From Psettodes erumei (lineage: Eukaryota > Chordata > Actinopteri > Pleuronectiformes > Psettodidae): a DNA stretch of 64,000 nucleotides. Each line of letters begins with the position of its first letter. Position 1 is the first letter of the stretch. Below the pieces are notes generated by a model, which worked only from the letters and a program-made list of their open reading frames with translations, had not been told where the DNA came from and ran no database searches. Made by a program: the position numbers and the translations under genes. The DNA lies in contig JAFBJZ010000347.1 of NCBI GenBank assembly GCA_016785225.1, positions 310,001 through 374,000 of the forward strand. Reading direction: 5' to 3'. This document shows, one piece after another, positions 26,200 through 39,254 of the stretch.

Positions 26200-26837
26200 T
26201 CCCTCTCTCTCGCTCTTTCACTCTCGCTCTCACTCACACTCACACGCTGCCTGCATATGTGCAGAAAGCTGCCGGGCGACGTGGGAACCCGAAGAGGTTC
26301 CGTCTTTTATAAATCCCCTCTCTGTCTTTCCCAAGTATGTGTGTGTTTGTGTGTGTGTGTGTGTGTGCGTGCGTGTGTGTGTCTGTGTGTATTCGTGCTT
26401 CCCTGAGAGTATGCACAAGTACAGCATTCCTCTTCGCCTTCCTCTCCACCCTTTTTTTCTCCCTTTCCTCCCCCTCCCTCCTTTTCTGCATCTCCCCCAC
26501 CTCCACTCCACTTCTTTCTCTCTCTCTCTCTCTCTCTCCTCTGGTGAAAAGGTACTCACTCAGCCTGGAGAGAGAGAGAGAGAGAGAGAGGAAGCAGGTC
26601 TCCCCTAGACTGAATACCTTTTGTACAAGGAGCTAGGGTTGAATGGGAGTGGTGTTGGTGGCAGTTTCCCACCATATTTAGAAGCGACCACCCCCACCCC
26701 ACCACCCATTCTCCACACATGCATCAGTGTGCGTGCGTGTGTGTGTGTGTGTATTAAATGCCAGGACAGATTAAAGTTGTCAGCTGATAAAATGGGTTTA
26801 AAAGGACTTGGATCAATTCCAGTTGTGTTTGGCATTT

Positions 26838-26877
<40 letters not shown>

Positions 26878-29430
26878 ATGTGTGCGTGTGTGCGTGCCCT
26901 GGAGTGAACAGATTCAGTCATTCAGTTCTGAGCACTGACACCTGAGAGCATTCCTCAATGCTTCACACACTCAGGATGAGGCACAGGATACTTATACCTA
27001 TGGCCCTCTCTCTCTCTCTCTCTCTCTGTCTCTCCCTCTCTGTTATCTCTCTCCCTTTATGTCGCTACGTTAGCAGGCCCCTTACAAATTGGCTACACCG
27101 TGGGTTCTAAAAGCGCACAACAGTGCAATCTAGGCTCGGTGTATGTCTGCAGCACATGTGCAGTGAGTATCCGCCGAATGCCATCACTGTCTTGGGTCAA
27201 TCTGTAGTTTTCGGGCTGCAGATGCAGCTCTGCAGAATAGATGCAGAATAGCGTTAGCTCACTACCAGTTCAGAGTGCACTTTCAGTTCTCCTTCTCGAG
27301 TCGTTTCCCCTTTTTGTTTGCACCGTAATTAGCGAAATCCACCTCGAGCCGTCTCTAATGATGCAGGGGAATGTACTTAGAGTTTGGTTAAACACGCCTA
27401 CGCCGTACTGTCCCACCTTTAGTCCAACCTTTTAACCTGTTTGCCACCAGGAAAAATAAATTGTTGTTTAAATTTGAGTTGGAGACCAACGTGACTATGG
27501 TTCACAGCTGTAGTTTTGCAGTTGTATAAGACTCTTGCAAAGCTCAGAGATCAGTGCTCCAAGTTCCCCCAGTGTTTTGCAGCCCACTTAAAAGCAGCAT
27601 GTTGGTCGCACTCCGTGGAGGAAAACATGGAACCAAAATCAGAACCAGCTTTTGGTTCCTGAGTTCAGGCTTCCATTCAGTCTCTCTCTCTCTCTCTCTG
27701 CATGTGGACATTAGTACAGTGTGTGTCGGGTTATGGTTTCTGCTGTTGAACTGTTACCCTGGGCAGGAAACAGTGGTTCCTTTTGGCCGTCTTAGCCGCG
27801 GCTGACCAAAAGGCCATGGTCAGGCTTCTCACAGAGCCACGATGTTTGTTTTAACATGAGATGCAATTCCCCACACACAATATGTTCCTCTGTTCGGCAC
27901 ATCAGTGTGGGTCTGTGTGTGCGCGCCGGGTTCGATAACCCACTCATAGTTCCGTGACAGCATGTTAATCTTCTGTAATTAACGTTAATACGAAAACCAC
28001 AGTGATACAAACAAGGCGTTACGGTTCATTCGCCATCAAGTGCAGCACATTGGGTTGAAGGACGTCGGTTGTCTAGCCGCTTCCCCGGCAACGAAAAGTT
28101 CAGGACACATGTCAGCATGAAACGCTGATAGAAGAGCACTAGCTTGTCAGTTTGGAACTCAGGCAGGTACATTCTCAAATGAAAAATACCTTTTACCGAC
28201 CCAGATTAGGTTTGTATGGCCCTCAGAGTGCAACCTGCTCTCAGTCTGAGTTTCCAGACTTTTATAGATTTCCATCAGCTCCACTGCCTGTCCGCTGATA
28301 ATGGTACTTTGGGGGGGACAGCGCGATTACATCTGAAATCAATGCTTATCTCTTTTTGAGACAAATTCACTTTCAAGAAGGTCTTGTCACATATCAGCCA
28401 TGTGTCACCCTTCCCTTAAAAAAATGCCATAAAATGAAACCAGTAGCTGCTTAGTTTATCCAGTCAGATGACTGGTGCTGAATGGTGCTGAAGGCTGAAG
28501 AGAAGTCAACAAACAATAGCCTGTCATTATTCTTACTCCTATCTAAATGTGCAGAAGGCCAGAAGGAGTTACAATAATGTTAGGAACAGCCCTCTTGGCC
28601 CCAGAGGGAAACTGCAGGGGAAGGCTTCAAGGTGGCTTTGTTCACAGCAGCGAAGGTTTACCACGTTAACGGTTCAGAATCTTCATTTCTACGGTTGGCC
28701 CGAAATGAACATTAGACAAAGGCTTTTCTGAAGTCTATGTAATTCCACATATTTGTGCTCAAATTTAGCTCATGTTAAGCTTTTAATCCATCCCTAAATA
28801 AAAACCTTTTTTTTTTTTTTTTTTTTTTTTTGCAAGGCTAACAAAGCTTCTTACTGCTGCCGTAAACTCTAGAGGAAAAATACAAACCAGGAGAGTCAGA
28901 CATGCTGAAGTATTGATTCAGCATTACAGTGCATGACGAATGCCCGGACATGACCTAGCTTTGATCTCTACCCAGCTGCGGGACTTGAAAAGCAGCAGTC
29001 AGCTTTGGCGGCAAAGCAGACGAAGTGATAAATCTGTGGCCCAAGAGATAATGTAAAGCCTCATACCTGTGGCTTCTTCCACTGCGCTGGCAGACGCCCT
29101 GTGCTGTCGCACTGTTTTGTTTTCTTTGCGTCATCGACAAATTCTTTGTGGTTTGAGGTCGCCGAGCAGTTTCACATCACCTTTCACGCCATCATTCAGA
29201 GATGAGGAATTCATTCATCTGCAGAGAAACTAGGGGGTCCACGCCGGTAATGGCGCGCGACGCCTTTTGAATGTTGTGCAAGTATTATTTGGTTTATTTT
29301 TTGCTAAGTATGAAAAAAATTCAAGACTTGTGTCCAAGACCAAATGTATTCTGAGCAAAAGTGCCAGTCTCAAGAGATTCAGCCTGTTTGGAGGCTGCAC
29401 AAAAGTGTGTTTGTCTGAGTGCTTGGCTGC

Positions 29431-29465
<35 letters not shown>

Positions 29466-29818
29466 TGAGAATGATGGTAGGGAGAGAGAGAGAGAGGTGT
29501 GAAGCAGTCCACTGGAAGTAAGTCAGACAGTCTGTTACGTGGTTGTGAATACCCATTATGCTTCATCAGGATGGGCAAACTGGAGTCTTTGGGCGTGTGT
29601 GTGAATGATGAATGACTGTATGAGTAATGACGGTCGTGTTATGAGGTCAGAGCTGCCTCTGAATATCTAGGGCTTCTCACTGTGCGTGTGTGTGTGTGTG
29701 TGTGTGAGAGAGAGTCATATATAGGTGTGTGTCTTAGTCTATGCATCTTTTATGTTAGAGAGGCAGTTTCCAGGCTTACATAGGGGCTTTCTGTCTAAGG
29801 ACACACGCGCTGCTTCGT

Positions 29819-29868
<50 letters not shown>

Positions 29869-30975
29869 TCATACGCCCGGACAAGTGGGTGATTGTTTTC
29901 TGGATCCAACATGGAATTTTTCAATTTAGCATTTTATCCCTGCTGGGAATCGACACCTTATTCCTCCCACATTCCACTGGGGAGCGGAAACCACTGTGTG
30001 TGTGTGTGTGTGTGTGTTGATGTCTGAAGCTGTCAACAGCAGCATCCATCTGGTAATGATTCCACTGGAAAAACAAAGGTCATTATTCATTCATTGAACA
30101 TTAAATTCCCAGATATGTGCATTAGGGCCTGTAGGAAACATGTGCACCACGCCAAGAACAGCTGTAAAACGGAGTGCATCTCCATTTCCCTTACATTTAA
30201 CTCCCTCCACGGCCGAGCCTTCCAAGGCACAAAACACAGTCATCAGCATGGCAGCGAACCAATGGATAATCTCTTTTTTTTTCTTTCCTGCAAGTTGCTC
30301 CTGCACTGTACAGTTTCACACATCAGTTGCGCCCAATCACAGTGGATGGTTAAGTGTTTAAACTTGGAGGAGGCCAGTGCCAAAAAATTGTCTAACAAGA
30401 CATTGTGTTGAACGCAATAAGTTTGTGTTTATCTCCAAGTCGGTCTGTGATTGCTTTTAAAGGAAACCCTTCTTAAAGTGAAACCTCCCATTTGTAATAT
30501 TTGGTGTTTGCGTAGATTAATACATTAAAAACAAATGGTGTTAAAAGGGGGAGGTCTGTGAATGAGCAGGACATCAACTCGCTTGAGGCGGGTGACAGTT
30601 AATGTTTTGGCTGCAAGGAACACCAGTAGACATGAGGTTTTATTTTATCGCTTTTAGTTTTTGGGTATTTTATGATGCAGATTTCCCAGCTGAAAACCCC
30701 CACCTCCTGCATGCAGAAAAATCTTCCTGCTTCCTTGAACGTCATGCAAATAGCGAACATGGTTGGAATGTCATCTCTACTTGTGATTCAGAGTTCCTTC
30801 AGACAAACAGGGATTATATTGTATTTCATTCATTCGCTCTCTATCGCACGGGCTGATCCTTCACGCCGTCATTCCCTCTCTCTTACTCCCTCGTTCCTTC
30901 CCTGTCTCGCCCTTCTCTTTTTCCTGGCAGAGCTGACAGTGGTGTTACCATCTGTCTGTGATGTGTCCTGGACAC

Positions 30976-31016
<41 letters not shown>

Positions 31017-33361
31017 CAAGGCAGGATGGCCAGGCTGAGCTGGGAATGCGGCTCAAATGGAGAAAAGAAGGGAAAGAGAGATTTGGAAAAAGAACAAAAT
31101 CAAGAATTAAAAGAAGAGTTGGAGTCAGAAAGGCGAAAAAAGTGTGTGTGTGTGTCAGAGTCTGTATGTGTGTTTATGTTGCAACAGTGTGAGCCACAGC
31201 TGTGTGATCTACTAACCCTTTCAAAGACCTTGACAGCGCTAGGAGACAACCAGCTGAAAGAAAGGACACGCAATGACACACAGCTGCTGTAAGAGGACCG
31301 CTGTGTGAGCACATGTGCATATTATCTGAGCATGTATGTCAGACGTGGATATCAGATAGATTTCTTCTACTTAAGTAAAAAGCAAATCCCAGATGCATGC
31401 CGTATGCTGTATGCGTGGTCATGTGTGCACTAATAGCAGCTTACAGCCATTGGTCGGGAGGTCTTTAGCAGTGATTTCACTCAGAAGCACTGAATTGAAA
31501 CACCTACGTCATTCAGTAATCTACCTCTGGCAATGAATCTGCGTGCGTTTGTATATGTGTGTAAACGCTTGTGTGTTAACAGGGTTAGCGCTCGCAGAAC
31601 ACTTTGGCCGGGATTTGTATTTTCATCTGCTGTGTATGTACACAGTGTGTGGGTGTGCGTGTGTTTGTGTACGCACGCGAGTGTGTATTCCCCGAGGAGA
31701 CAGCATATGTATCGCTGCCGACGTAAGTGTATGGGAGCTTTAGCGGCCGACTTGTGTGTTTATCTATGTGGTTTTTAGCTGTAAGCACATACGTTTTGTC
31801 TGTTAAAGTTCAGGGTTGGGAACTGGGCGAAAACCCTGATGAGGTCCACGCACGCGGCTGACACGTGTTCCTTTTGTTGTTTTGTGTTTTTTTTAAATTT
31901 TTTTTTTATTCTTGCCACACAGCCAATTAGGTGAAACCATGTCATTTTCCACTTAAGATGAATGGACGCGGTTGTTGTTTTTATTTTTTGTTCATAGTTT
32001 TCATAGCCTTTTGGTTTTACTGCTATTATTATGCAAGCAGAGAAACCATCTCCAGGTTTAGCTCTCGGTTACTCTCCAAAGAGTGCCGACACAGTTGACC
32101 CCAGAAGACCTCAAAAGGCGTCCCATTCTTGCCTCGTGTTGGCATGTTTATATGGAATACTAATCTGCTGTGTGCTCTATTTACAAAGCTAACAGCAGGT
32201 GCAGTTATCCCTATTCACCTATCAAGACTTTATTCTTCCAGTTTTTAAAAAAAAATTATTAATCCTCCAAACAGGATATTCCCTATAATCCCCCCTGTTT
32301 CTTTAAGAGACTATTGTTGATGATGAAGATCTTTGAATTAGTCTCTCACTCTCATGTCTGTGTTCCTCTGCCGCTTTAATCTTTTATTTCTTTCTTTTAT
32401 ATTGACATGATATGACTTGATATGAAAGCAGATATGCCCGTGCAAAGCCAGCCTGAGGGGAAGTGCCGACTTCTTAGGAAAACAGAAATGTCAATTTTAG
32501 AAACACTAGAATGATGCGATGACCTCAGTCAGTTCCTCTTTGTACAAGTTGAAAGAAAATAGACTTGAGTTAGCTACCAGCACGTCTAATAGTCCTGCGT
32601 GTGGGCACCTTTGTTCGAGTAAGCCCTTCAGATTCCTCTCTCAGGTTCATTCTAGTGTATGTGTGGCTTGTCTTGATTTGTGTACATTAAATAATAAAAA
32701 AAAAATTGAAGCTGGGATGGAAATCACATGAATACAGTAAACCAAGCAGAAAAAGTCAAATTAGTCAGTGGCCCCCAGCAATGCTAAAAAGGTTTTCACG
32801 CTCACTCGATGCGGAGAATTGCTTTGTTGCTGATGAAACGGCAAGGACAAACACCAACGGAAGCGAATCAGCGGTTTAGCATAATGTGACCTTGGCATAA
32901 GCTGGTTGTCTGACATTTTGAGACATACACTAATTTGCGTTCTTTCCTGAGGGTCTGGTAGGAAGTTGGTATCAGTTTTATACTTTTACTTATGCTTTTC
33001 GTTCGGTGCGGAGCCGCGGCCAACGGCCTGTTAGCTTAGCTCGAACCCGGCTAGCTGGCTTGAAGTTAAGCTAACCGGCTGTGGCGCTAACTGGCTGCCG
33101 ACTCCAGCCTCATATTCATCCATATAGCGTAATCTTTTCGGCAGATACGCCGTCAAACCTTTAGTTCCCCTTGCATATGTGGATAACACCCTCATGTATC
33201 GTTTCACCTCTGTGAGAAAGATACTCTTCCTCTTTCTAGCATTTGTGTTTTGTTTTTCAATGTTCTGGGATCCTTTTTTGTTTTCTTTAAACCAACACAG
33301 GGTAACAATAGATCATGTACTAAGTGATACTGAAGTGTCTCCTCTCTCTGTACTTCCCCAG

Positions 33362-33390
33362 GTAGGGCAGTTCAGTGAATTTCTCCATGA
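33362..33390 (+). other. fndc3b: 5'UTR part of fndc3b exon 2
   Basis: The exon starts after CCCCAG at 33,361, leaving 29 untranslated bases before the start codon. They include an ATG at 33,387 in another frame. An in-frame TGA at 33,388-33,390 sits directly before the start codon, so no N-terminal extension from upstream exons is possible in this transcript. The alternative acceptor at 33,370 (GGGCAG) is weaker. Confidence 0.8.
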
Positions 33391-33488
33391 ATGTACGTCA
33401 CAATGATGATGACAGACCAGATTCCACTGGACTTGGCTCCGCCCCCCCTCCTGAACGGGGAGGTCCCTCTCATGCCTCACATGGTTAA
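33387..33488 (+). promoter_or_regulatory. overlapping upstream ORF at the fndc3b start
   Basis: An ATG at 33,387, four bases before the fndc3b start and in another frame, opens 33 codons and stops at TAA 33,486-33,488, inside coding exon 2. Its context is weak (T at -3, A at +4), so many ribosomes should scan past. Those translating it would end beyond the main start and could not easily re-initiate there. This arrangement can damp translation; whether it does so here is inference. Confidence 0.5.
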
Positions 33489-33507
33489 CGGTGATGCAGC
33501 ACAGCAG
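33391..33507 (+). CDS. fndc3b: fndc3b coding exon 2 (residues 1-39, start codon)
   Basis: This exon encodes the N-terminus MYVTMMMTDQIPLDLAPPPL, then LNGEVPLMPHMVNGDAAQQ, nearly identical to the start of vertebrate FNDC3B and unlike FNDC3A, which begins differently. FNDC3B (FAD104) is an ER-anchored protein with many fibronectin type III domains and a C-terminal membrane segment, linked to adipocyte and bone differentiation, cell adhesion and migration. The start at 33,391 was chosen because MYVT is conserved and an in-frame stop precedes it. Its context is weak (T at -3), while the ATG at 33,403 (residue 5) has A at -3, so some initiation at Met5-Met7 is plausible. The exon ends CAG CAG|GTGAGC in phase 0. 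No signal peptide is evident. Confidence 0.96.
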
Positions 33508-35905
33508 GTGAGCGCACACACACACACACACGCACCCACGTCTGTCATTTTATCTTTGTAGGATGACCTCGCAAATGCGTCCACGCTCTTCTTTCAACAC
33601 TTCCGTGTTGCTGTACACACACAAACACACCATCCGGATGCACACAAGAAGACCCATCTCGCAATCATGCGGGCACTTCTCTTTGTTGTCATTTCGCCAC
33701 ATGCCTCATGGGTGGCTGCAACAGGTAATGAACAGCTGCCAAACTGTTGCAGTGAAGCATTTTTCATGTGACAGGAACAAGAATAAACACAGATGCATGC
33801 AGGCGCACAAACACACATGCACACACACATGCACACGCGCGCACGCACACACGTGTCATTCAATCCCAGAGGCATGTTTTCAAGCAGCGTGTCACTGGCT
33901 GACTGGTTCCATTGATGGATCCCAGACCTTTACTTGAGTTACTTTTGAAAATGATTCAACTGCTTCTCTGTGCCAGACTGTTCTTATCAGATCCTGCAGA
34001 GCCAGCTGGATCACCTTCAAAGTACCCCCCCCAACACACACACAGAAACACACCCACCCCCCCTCCTGAGCTCTGTGTCATAATTAAAAGCATCACAGTT
34101 AAGTGACCTGGGTCTAATCGTGTTGTCAAATACATTTTTTTTACACATGTGCCTTCAGTAGATGAGGGATGATGACAATGATGTTTATGTATTGTCGCCG
34201 GTCCATTCCCTCACAGCCCAGAGGACGCGTGGTGGGAGTGTTTTGGCTGCAACACGTACCAGTTTGGGAGGGCTTTGGCCGTAACACACGGCAGTTAGGG
34301 AGCTCTTTTCATTGTTACACCCTACAGTTTAATCTTGGTTCCCAGTGTGGAACCAGGGATCCAGACCGATGATTATATAGATTTGGCTTTGCATATGCGT
34401 GTGTCCGTGTTTGTGTGTATTTGTTTACTCTCCGGTGTGTCCGCTGTGTGTATGCGTTTGTGTGTGGGAGTGGGGAGGGCGGGGGTCTGTTTAGTCTGAA
34501 TACATACCTTTGTCTGCTTGCTTGCTTATGCATTTCCCTATCTGTCTGTGCCTACCTGCCTACACCCGTTTATGTTTGTGTCTATGTTCCTCAGGTGCAC
34601 GTGTGTAAAAATGGATACGCATTATGGAGGGAGTCAGAGTCTACCATTGCATCTAATCTAGCTATAACTATAACTCAGGGAATTTCTCCTTGACGGCTTT
34701 CTTTCATTTTCATTTCTGTGAAAAAGTGAAACATGTGACAGGATTTCATATCCACATACCAAGTCCAGTTAGTATCCAAATTTTTAAAAAATCATTTAAC
34801 AATGTGGCCCGCAGGAGGCTCCATATTAGAGTCTATCATATTCTGTGCTGTCTGCATGCTTAAGTGCAACAATGGAGGCAGCACAAGGTTCTAACCTTTG
34901 ACACTGTTTCCACTTCGTTATGTTCTATCGCTCACATGTGCTTGGTCGTGGCTCCATTGCCAGTTTTGCATGCCATGTTTCTGCCTGGAACATCTGCGTA
35001 TGAATATTTCGTTTAATTGGGCGGCCGTTCCTCTCGTGATTTTGGATGCTCGCTTCTGAGAATCCATCTCCGCGTAACGGAGTGGAGTGCGTTGATTTAT
35101 CATCAGCTGTCATTCCTTTGCCGCGGTACCCACCCAGACTCTTCATCTAATGTTCTAGCTTCTAATGTTTTATTCTGCGGTTTGAAGGTAAAAGATGTTT
35201 GGAATATTTGCCCCTTCTTGTCCATATCTAGCTACTGGATTGGCCTTGACATTTAACGGGCAGCAGATTGTGCTTTTGGGAAGTGGTTTGTGTTAAAAGC
35301 TGCTAAAACAGAAATATTCAAATAAACATTGATATTACAATCCCTGCTCAGACAAACAAACTGCGTGCCAGACTGTTAACCAAAGCTGTGTGCGTGTCAG
35401 TGTGGTTTCACATCAGCTGAGCGCTTACCTCTGCAACACACCTCGCCGTTTGTTAAACGGCAGAGGGCATCGTTAGATTTCGTTAAACTGCTGCACGAAA
35501 ACGCCGAACTTCATGTTAAACATTTTGTGAGTGTATCAAAACCATTAGCCAACTGGATCAGTGCAGCATCGCCCATCAATCATACTTCAGACGTGCTACG
35601 CTCTTGGCTCTCGTATGCTTACACATAGCACATACGTACACGCCGTCGCTCCACACACGCCCACATGGTCTGCTATGGGGGGTTTTCTCAGTCCTTAGGA
35701 AACATGAGTCGCCCTGTACTATGCCGGGGTTCCCATGGCAACAGCAGCCGCTGCAGCAGACAGAGCAGGAAGTGTGTGCTGGTGTGTGTGCGACTGTGGG
35801 AGAAGAGCAGGTTAGCGCTGAGATGGGAGAGCATGCAGACACTACAGGAGGAGCGCAGGATATGAGGATTTTACGACGGGCACACCTGTAGAGCGCAGAC
35901 GGGGG

Positions 35906-35957
35906 CCGCGCGCGCGCGTGTGTGTGTGCATGCATGTGCGCGGGGACACGCGCGTGC
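35906..35957 (+). repeat. alternating CG/TG/CA block (Z-DNA-prone)
   Basis: GCCGCGCGCGCGCG passes into a TG run, then GCATGCATGTGCGCG, a short GGGACA break and CGCGCGTGCGTGCGC. Nearly all steps alternate purine and pyrimidine, the composition most favourable to left-handed DNA. It lies about 640 bp upstream of exon 3. Confidence 0.85.
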
Positions 35958-36119
35958 GTGCGCAATGGAGGGTCACCTGTTTCATGTCTGCAGCCACGTG
36001 TACACTCTCAACAATCTGTATGCGGAGAATATGACGGTAAGGTGCACGCACACACTCCCCTCCAGGCGCGCTCTGCAGGAACACTCAACAACAGCGACAT
36101 GTGGTTTTTGGCCGCGCTC

Positions 36120-36121
<2 letters not shown>

Positions 36122-36197
<76 letters not shown>
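36122..36197 (+). repeat. (TG)38 microsatellite, longest in the window
   Basis: Uninterrupted TG for 76 bases, followed by a short GAGAGAGAGA. It lies in intron 2, about 400 bp before exon 3. The two strands give Cys-Val or His-Thr frames that should not be read as genes. Confidence 0.97.
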
Positions 36198-36201
<4 letters not shown>

Positions 36202-36595
36202 AGAGAGATATCCATGTTTAGATGTTTTCTGCCAGTCAGCATGGTTGTAACGGGGTGTGTGGTGAGGCAGCAGCAGCGTCTCACCGTTCGCTTATTCAAC
36301 GCCTCATCCATATGTGTGAACTCTCTGCGTACGCCATACCCCGCGAGCTGCCTCTTACGCTGCGTTATGTCACCTCGCCAAGCTCACCGGATACCCAGCA
36401 GTGTGTCTGACCTGTTTTGTCATTGTTGATTGATGGATGTGCTTATGGCATTATGTGTCGACACAGCTTTTCTTCCCACCTCAATGCCACCTTTAGTTTC
36501 AGTTTTTTTTTTCATTCGATATGGTCTGTGTTTTCTAACTATCTGTGTTTTTGTATTTGTGTGTGTGTGTGTGTGTGTGTGCTTGTTTGGTACAG

Positions 36596-36671
36596 GTGAT
36601 CCTGGTGCAGGTGAACCCGGGGGAGACGTTTACCATCCGGGCAGAGGACGGCTCACTGCAGTGCATCCAGG
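36596..36671 (+). CDS. fndc3b: fndc3b coding exon 3 (residues 40-64 plus first base of codon 65)
   Basis: A 76-base exon encodes VILVQVNPGETFTIRAEDGS then LQCIQ, and ends with the G of a split glycine codon. It is almost identical to the corresponding vertebrate FNDC3B segment. FNDC3A has a similar VILVQVNPGE block, so this is a conserved family module of unknown function before the fibronectin domains. The acceptor TACAG at 36,591-36,595 follows a TG-rich rather than pyrimidine-rich stretch. The donor is CCAGG|GTCAGT. Exon 3 runs from phase 0 to phase 1. Together with exon 4 it makes 153 bases, so skipping both would keep frame. Confidence 0.96.
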
Positions 36672-39216
36672 GTCAGTCCCTTCTCACGTTATTCTCATAT
36701 TATCCTGCAGCCACTGTGAGAGTTTCTCCCATCACTCCAGCTAGTTGCTGGCTGGACCTACTTGACATAATGGATAGAGTGTATTGCCCTTTTTTTCAAA
36801 TTTAACCTTTAATTTCAGTTTAGAGACTGATTTAAGATCAGGAGCCCGCGCAAGGAATACCGCTCCACTGTTTAAGAAGATGCAGGTGAAAGCGCGGATT
36901 CTTGTAATTGCATTTCCAAGTCGGAAAGAGCACAATGGCGCATTCATGTGCCGCCGTAGAGATGGGAGAAATAATCCTTTTAAATCCTTTTAATGACATC
37001 TGTCGTCATCACGGACAGTCTTCCGGGTTTAGTTTCCCAACGGCGCAGCCTGGGAACGCCAAGTTCGGCAGCTGGGTTTCAAACCGAGGCTATAGGATGT
37101 CAGAGCTCCCCGCCGACCACCCCTCCAACTGCATTATCGCACAGCAGTTGTTTTTGCAGGCCTAATGAAACCAGGAGTCGCGATCCCTGTGATATCGGAC
37201 GCAACTTTGATGTCTAAGACGCGGCGTGTCTTTTTGTAAATTGTAGAACGAGAGCTTAATTCTTGTCTTTTAGTGGCACAGTCAACAATGCAGCAGTGAC
37301 AGCGGGGGAAAAGGAAGAGGCGGGCGGGGGCATGCTCGTATCTTAACGTGTTATCTCCAAATTAAAAAAAAAAACAAAACCTGCTGGTTGAAAGCACAGC
37401 CACTGACAGATCCGGACGGAGCGGGCTGCCCGTGGTGTCACTCTGATATCAGCACATGAAACGACTGGAAATGTAAGCCACTTAGAGGCTCTCAAAGACC
37501 GAAGGAGGTGGCACTGACACGGGAATTCCCCCAACTCCTGTGGAATCGCGTCTCACTTTGATGATGTCAGCAGTGTAAGCTTTTACTCCGAGCCTTTGAA
37601 AGGGCGCCTTTGTTTTCTTCTCAATGTCTGGCCCCCCCCGCCGTCTGTCGCTCTCTTCTTCTCTTACTCTTTCTCTGCCCTCTGAGTGAAGGTTTTCTTT
37701 GGGAGAGAGAGCAGTTTTGGCTCAGACACTGACTCCTACTTGGAAAAAAAAAAACCCCACCACCGCCACCCCATACTCTATGTTGTAACTAATTACAGCC
37801 CGCCTCCTTTTCTCCGCCCGCCATGTAATTCGATTTTCCCCTGAAATCAGAGAGATCGCCCCGGGCAGACCTATGGGCAGAGATGATGGCAGATAGAAAC
37901 GGTGCATGATGGGAGAGATGGGCGGTCGGGGGCGAAAGACGTGCAGATCCAGTTGACCGGCTGAGAAGTTTTTTAGATACGGATGGGTGGCCGGTGCAAT
38001 GATTGAAGGCGGATGAAAGGCTCTTTAAATGTGTGCCGAGATTAGATGAGCGGGATACCGGATGCTGATTTGCAATAAGACACAGTATTGACGTAGTTTG
38101 GGGTCTGGCAGTTGTCTGTTTGTTTGTGTGGGTGCATGCAAAATTTAGCGTGGAAGGCACAGTGTGTAGCTGTGCGCGCTTTTTTTTTTTTTTTTTTTCG
38201 GTGCCTTTTACTGCAGCCGACGACAGTTAATTGGGCGGGTGGCCGGGGGGCTCGGGGGGTCATGTTTGAATGCGCATATTATTAATACACAGGGCCACAC
38301 ACGCACAAACTCTTGCGCTCGGGTCCCCCCCTGTCTCCCTCAGGAGGAGGTCACTGGGTTTAATGAGAGGTGGAGTGCGGCGGACCTGTTTCGAAGGCCA
38401 GGCCGAGTCGCTCTTCAGACAGAGGCTTGGTGTGATTACTGAGACCTCAGGGCTCCGCGTTTTGCGCCGGCCCGTGTGCACGCGCGCCCGCGACGGCGAG
38501 CGAGATTACAGAGAGCTTGGAGCACGGCTCTTATATAAAGTAACCTCTGTTTAGCCGCTGCACTGTGGTGCACGCGTGCAAACATGCGTGCGCACAGACG
38601 CGCACAGATGCCCTGCCAAGGCCGAACCGGCCTGGAGACGTCGACGCGGCGGCCAAAAGAGATTCTTTCATATGAGCCCTCGGCCCTCCTCTCCCCGCAG
38701 CTCGCTTCTCTGTCTCCCTGTTTTTCCTCCCCCCCTCATCTTCTTCCCCTCCCTCCCTCCCTCCCGCCTCCCTCTTCCTCTCCTCCTTGTTTGTCTACCT
38801 CTACCTCACAGCAAACCTGCAGCAGAAAAGAGACCATTGTGTTTGTTGGATTGATGTTAAGTGCTGCTCATTAGCCACAAGGCCGTTAAACGCTACTGGC
38901 TGAATTACGTTTTTTTTTTTTTTTACTTGGACTGAAAGTTTACGTAGAGTTTTATCACGGTCAACAAATTCCACGACCCCGGGGGCCATGAAAATCCTCC
39001 TTTCTTTTTTTTTTTTTTTCAAGCAGCAGCGTACAGATTTTTTTTTTTTTTAAAGAAAGTCTTGCTTACTCTCAAATAAAGTAGCTCTTACTGTCAGTCA
39101 CATCAGTGATGTACTTTCCTCTGCAGTTTGCTGTTATTCGGCCGTCGGGTGTTTGTTTGTGCCACTTTTACAGCAGCAAATCATTGTGTCTAAATGTAGC
39201 CCTGCGTGGACTGCGC

Positions 39217-39254
<38 letters not shown>

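Larger units (their letters stand above)
10630..33361 (+). other. fndc3b: fndc3b intron 1 (about 22.7 kb)
   Basis: The left boundary depends on the exon 1 donor, which is uncertain; the right boundary is a clear acceptor. A TACTAAG branch-point-like heptamer at about 33,319 is followed by a pyrimidine tract and CCCCAG ending at 33,361. The intron has CpG-rich blocks near the promoter, at about 13,060-16,110 and around 18,000. It holds many CA/TG and CT/GA microsatellites, diverged teleost repeats at 12,481-12,640 and 16,812-16,915, a T25 run (28,807-28,831) and an unexplained small frame at 12,738-12,866. No other coding exon was recognised on either strand. Confidence 0.7.
33508..36595 (+). 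other. fndc3b: fndc3b intron 2 (3,088 bp)
   Basis: Bounded by donor GTGAGC and acceptor TTTGGTACAG. It contains CA-rich stretches near 33,515 and 33,800-33,850, an alternating purine-pyrimidine block at about 35,906-35,957, a 76-base TG run at 36,122-36,197 and another at about 36,559-36,581 close to the acceptor. I see no coding exon or RNA gene inside. Confidence 0.9.

Noticed and set aside
30672..31292. 206-codon open frame on the plus strand
   Set aside because: Contains a long TG-derived Cys-Val run; the rest resembles nothing known and has low-complexity Lys/Glu.
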